Translations under genes and position numbers: made by a program
Assembly (NCBI GenBank): GCA_031290635.1
Contig: JAITNE010000221.1
Location: forward strand, 1 to 8,355
Direction of reading: 5' to 3'
Length of the DNA stretch: 8,355 bases
Source of the DNA: Tannerella sp.
Lineage (GTDB): Bacteria; Bacteroidota; Bacteroidia; Bacteroidales; Tannerellaceae
Notes under the pieces: model-generated
What the model saw: the letters and a program-made list of their open reading frames with translations, nothing else
The model's database searches: none
Told to the model about the DNA's origin: nothing
Shown: one piece after another, positions 6,811 to 8,355 of the stretch
How the letters are laid out: the number at the start of each line of letters is the position of its first letter
Numbering within the stretch: the stretch's first letter is position 1

Positions 6811-8130
6811 ATGAAAACTAAACTCTTTCTTACTCTCATGCTTGCAAGCATGTTCGTAAACCAGGCCTCCGCGCAAAACGCCGAAGTCCTCGACAGCGGC
6901 AACACTGCCTGGATGATTGTCGCCACCATCCTCGTGATGTTTATGACCATCCCCGGTCTGGCGCTCTTCTACGGCGGACTCGTGCGCCAGAAGAACCTCC
7001 TTAGCGTAGTCATGCAGTGCTTCGTGCTTGGAGGCGTTATAACTATTTTATGGTTCGCTTTCGGCTACAGTTGGGTGTTCGGAACAGGCTTTGCCGACAG
7101 TCCGCTGGGTTTCCTTATCGGCGGATTCGACAAGGTCTTCCTCCGCGGCGTCCGCCTCGACACCCTCAATCCCCTCGGAGGCGGCATTCCCGAGATGCTT
7201 TTCGCCCTCTTCCAGTGCATGTTCGCCATCATCACGCCGGCCTTGATCATCGGCGCATTTGCCGAGCGCGTGAAATTTTCAGGTTACCTGATGTTCATCA
7301 TCCTCTGGTCTGTTCTGGTTTACAATCCCATGGCGCACTGGGTCTGGGGCGGCGGCTGGCTGCAGCAGATGGGCGCAATCGACTTCGCAGGCGGCACCGT
7401 AGTACACGTCAACGCCGGCGTCTCGGCGCTAATCATGGCGCTGCTCATCGGTAAACGCCGCGGCTACAAACCAAACCGCCCTACAACGCCTCACAACGTT
7501 ACATTCGTCTTTATGGGCGCCGGATTCCTCTGGCTTGGCTGGTTCGGCTTCAACGCCGGCAGCGGCCTTGCAGCCGACGGTCTCGCGGCCTCCGCCTTTC
7601 TGGTAACGCACCTCTCGACCGCCAGCGCGGTAGTAGTATGGATGTGCATCGACTGGATTCGCAACGGCAAACCTACTACCGTAGGCGTCAGCACGGCCGC
7701 CGTAGCCGGACTTGTAGCCATCACCCCCGCCGCGGGCACGGTTGACGTCTTCGGAGCAATAGCTATAGGCTCGGTCTCGTCTGTGGTATGCTTTTTCATG
7801 GTCGCCGTCGTGAAGGAAAAGTTAGGCTACGACGATTCGCTCGACGCATTCGGCGTTCACGGCATAGGCGGCGTCATCGGCTCAATCCTTACAGGCGTAT
7901 TCGCGACCCGCCTCATCACGGGCGCAGACGGCGTACAGGGCGCACTCTACGGCGACTGGCATCAACTATGGGTACAGCTCGTCGCAACCATAGTAGCAAT
8001 CGTTTACAGCGCCGTCCTTACCGTCATCATCTTTTTCATAGTTGACAAGACGGTCGGCGTGCGCGTCTCCCCCCGCGTCGAAGAAGAAGGACTGGATATA
8101 TATGAGCACGGAGAAATGCCGTATAACTGA
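6811..8130 (+). CDS. amtB: Ammonium channel/transporter, Amt/MEP/Rh family
   Basis: This 439-residue inner-membrane channel conducts ammonium/ammonia and supports nitrogen uptake when ammonium is scarce. A cleavable signal peptide (MKTKLFLTLMLASMFVNQASA before QNAEV) leaves the usual 11 membrane spans. Family signatures are clear: IPGLALFYGGLVRQKN (47-62), the HWVWGGG region (176-182), DFAGGTVVHVNAG (191-203), WFGFNAGSGL (244-253) and FGVHGIGG (347-354). The conserved twin pore histidines are H199 and H350, and D191 matches the essential Asp160 of E. coli AmtB. The C-terminal tail ends GLDIYEHGEMPYN, the conserved cytoplasmic segment that contacts PII proteins in the family. No PII gene (glnK/glnB) is adjacent in the window. 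The gene is noticeably more C/G-rich at third positions than the unknown gene at the left. The ATG at 6811 follows an A-rich ribosome-binding region and a promoter. Confidence 0.97.
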   Translation: MKTKLFLTLMLASMFVNQASAQNAEVLDSGNTAWMIVATILVMFMTIPGLALFYGGLVRQKNLLSVVMQCFVLGGVITILWFAFGYSWVFGTGFADSPLGFLIGGFDKVFLRGVRLDTLNPLGGGIPEMLFALFQCMFAIITPALIIGAFAERVKFSGYLMFIILWSVLVYNPMAHWVWGGGWLQQMGAIDFAGGTVVHVNAGVSALIMALLIGKRRGYKPNRPTTPHNVTFVFMGAGFLWLGWFGFNAGSGLAADGLAASAFLVTHLSTASAVVVWMCIDWIRNGKPTTVGVSTAAVAGLVAITPAAGTVDVFGAIAIGSVSSVVCFFMVAVVKEKLGYDDSLDAFGVHGIGGVIGSILTGVFATRLITGADGVQGALYGDWHQLWVQLVATIVAIVYSAVLTVIIFFIVDKTVGVRVSPRVEEEGLDIYEHGEMPYN

Positions 8131-8136
8131 ATTGAG

Positions 8137-8190
8137 AATTGAGGGTTGGAAATTAGAAATTAGAAATTAGAAATTTGAAATTGAGGGTTG
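8137..8190 (+). repeat. 7-bp tandem repeat flanked by a 12-bp direct repeat
   Basis: Five 7-bp units run from 8149 to 8183: GAAATTA three times, then GAAATTT and GAAATTG. They are flanked by two copies of AATTGAGGGTTG, at 8137-8148 and 8179-8190, offset by 42 bp (six units). This begins only 7 bp after the amtB stop codon. It is noncoding microsatellite-like DNA, and no terminator hairpin with a T-run is obvious here. Confidence 0.85.
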
Positions 8191-8264
8191 ACGCGGTATG
8201 TGGATGGATAATATCGAATGCAGGACGGTTTGACGCGGTAGGGGCGACCCTTGCGGTCGCCCTT
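8188..8264. repeat. Direct repeat plus GC-rich hairpin, dispersed-repeat-like
   Basis: TTGACGCGGTA occurs at 8188-8198 and 8230-8240, again offset by 42 bp. Immediately after the second copy is a perfect 8-bp hairpin, GGGCGACC (8242-8249) with GGTCGCCC (8255-8262) around CTTGC, extendable by a G-T and an A-T pair. There is no T-tract after it, so it is a poor intrinsic terminator. From general experience, GC-rich hairpins of this kind occur as dispersed intergenic repeats in many genomes, but copy number cannot be judged from one window. Confidence 0.6.
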
Positions 8265-8293
8265 CGCATGTTTCTACATGATTTTTTCTTTGG

Positions 8294-8355
8294 ATGCGTG
8301 ATATTATGAACAAACTTCATGCCCCGTATGTCGTCATTCTGGGAAATCATGACTG
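8294..8355 (+). pseudogene. Partial, probably 5'-truncated metallophosphoesterase
   Basis: An open frame starting at ATG 8294 (or ATG 8306) reads MRDIMNKLHAPYVVILGNHD and runs off the right edge. The LGNHD box preceded by a hydrophobic strand (PYVVILGNHD) is the third conserved motif of calcineurin-like metallophosphoesterases, supplying an Asn ligand and a catalytic His. In a full-length enzyme it is preceded by DxH and GDxxD motifs, normally 40 or more residues earlier. Here an in-frame TGA at 8279-8281 lies just upstream, and the preceding frames in the repeat region show neither motif. The gene therefore appears to have lost its 5' end, possibly at a junction with the repeats around 8188-8264. 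The remainder lies outside the window. An intact gene with an atypical N-terminus, or an upstream frameshift, cannot be excluded. Confidence 0.5.

Noticed and set aside
8242..8262. Intrinsic terminator for amtB
   Set aside because: The hairpin is strong but is followed by TTCGCATG rather than a T-run, and it lies more than 110 bp after the stop. A dispersed repeat is more likely.
8285..8296. Possible -7 element TTTCTTTG in front of the phosphoesterase fragment
   Set aside because: It lacks the A of TAnnTTTG and would leave essentially no leader before ATG 8294. It therefore does not support a genuine gene start.
8153..8350. 65-codon minus-strand open frame at the right edge
   Set aside because: It runs through the 7-bp microsatellite, the GC hairpin and the antisense of the phosphoesterase LGNHD segment. 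Its translation (ending NFKFLISNF) is simply the repeat.

Overview
The window looks like ordinary chromosomal DNA from a member of the Bacteroidota, probably Bacteroidales. The main evidence is promoter architecture. All four complete genes have the phylum's characteristic -7 element TAnnTTTG a short distance upstream of the start codon, and ribosome-binding sites are A-rich rather than Shine-Dalgarno-like. The three exported or membrane proteins carry signal peptides whose predicted cleavage leaves Gln at +1, which is common in this phylum. No rRNA, tRNA, CRISPR array, transposase or phage gene was seen.

Layout, left to right. (1) 95-2032 (+) encodes a 645-residue protein I do not recognise. 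It has a Pro/Ala hexapeptide-repeat linker, an AT-hook-like basic patch, mainly helical central segments with a recurring Gly-Phe motif, and a very Ala-rich tail that has been changing by repeat slippage. (2) 2033-2238 is a convergent intergenic region. It holds a strong, probably bidirectional hairpin terminator and a striking array of 23-bp tandem repeats, whose unit junctions form five copies of the perfect palindrome ATAAGCGCTTAT. (3) 2239-5106 (-) encodes an exported two-half M16 zinc peptidase of the PqqL-like type. (4) About 5107-5229 is a compact divergent promoter region. (5) 5230-6675 (+) encodes a PBP4-type D-Ala-D-Ala carboxypeptidase/endopeptidase (dacB). (6) 6811-8130 (+) encodes an AmtB/Amt ammonium channel. 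(7) 8131-8293 is repeat-rich noncoding DNA. (8) From about 8294 to the right edge there is an in-frame stretch ending in LGNHD, a hallmark metallophosphoesterase motif. It starts abruptly after the repeats, so it is probably a 5'-truncated gene or an unusual start.

The M16 protease and PBP4 are both envelope enzymes transcribed divergently from about 120 bp of shared DNA, so they may respond to common signals, although their substrates differ. amtB has its own promoter and no PII (glnK/glnB) gene within the window. The genes otherwise look like independent single-gene units rather than a pathway operon.

The conserved genes are conventional. The least explained parts are the unknown 645-residue protein, the 23-bp palindromic array between convergent genes, and the truncated phosphoesterase next to repeats at the right edge. 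I see no clear evidence of a complete new biological system.
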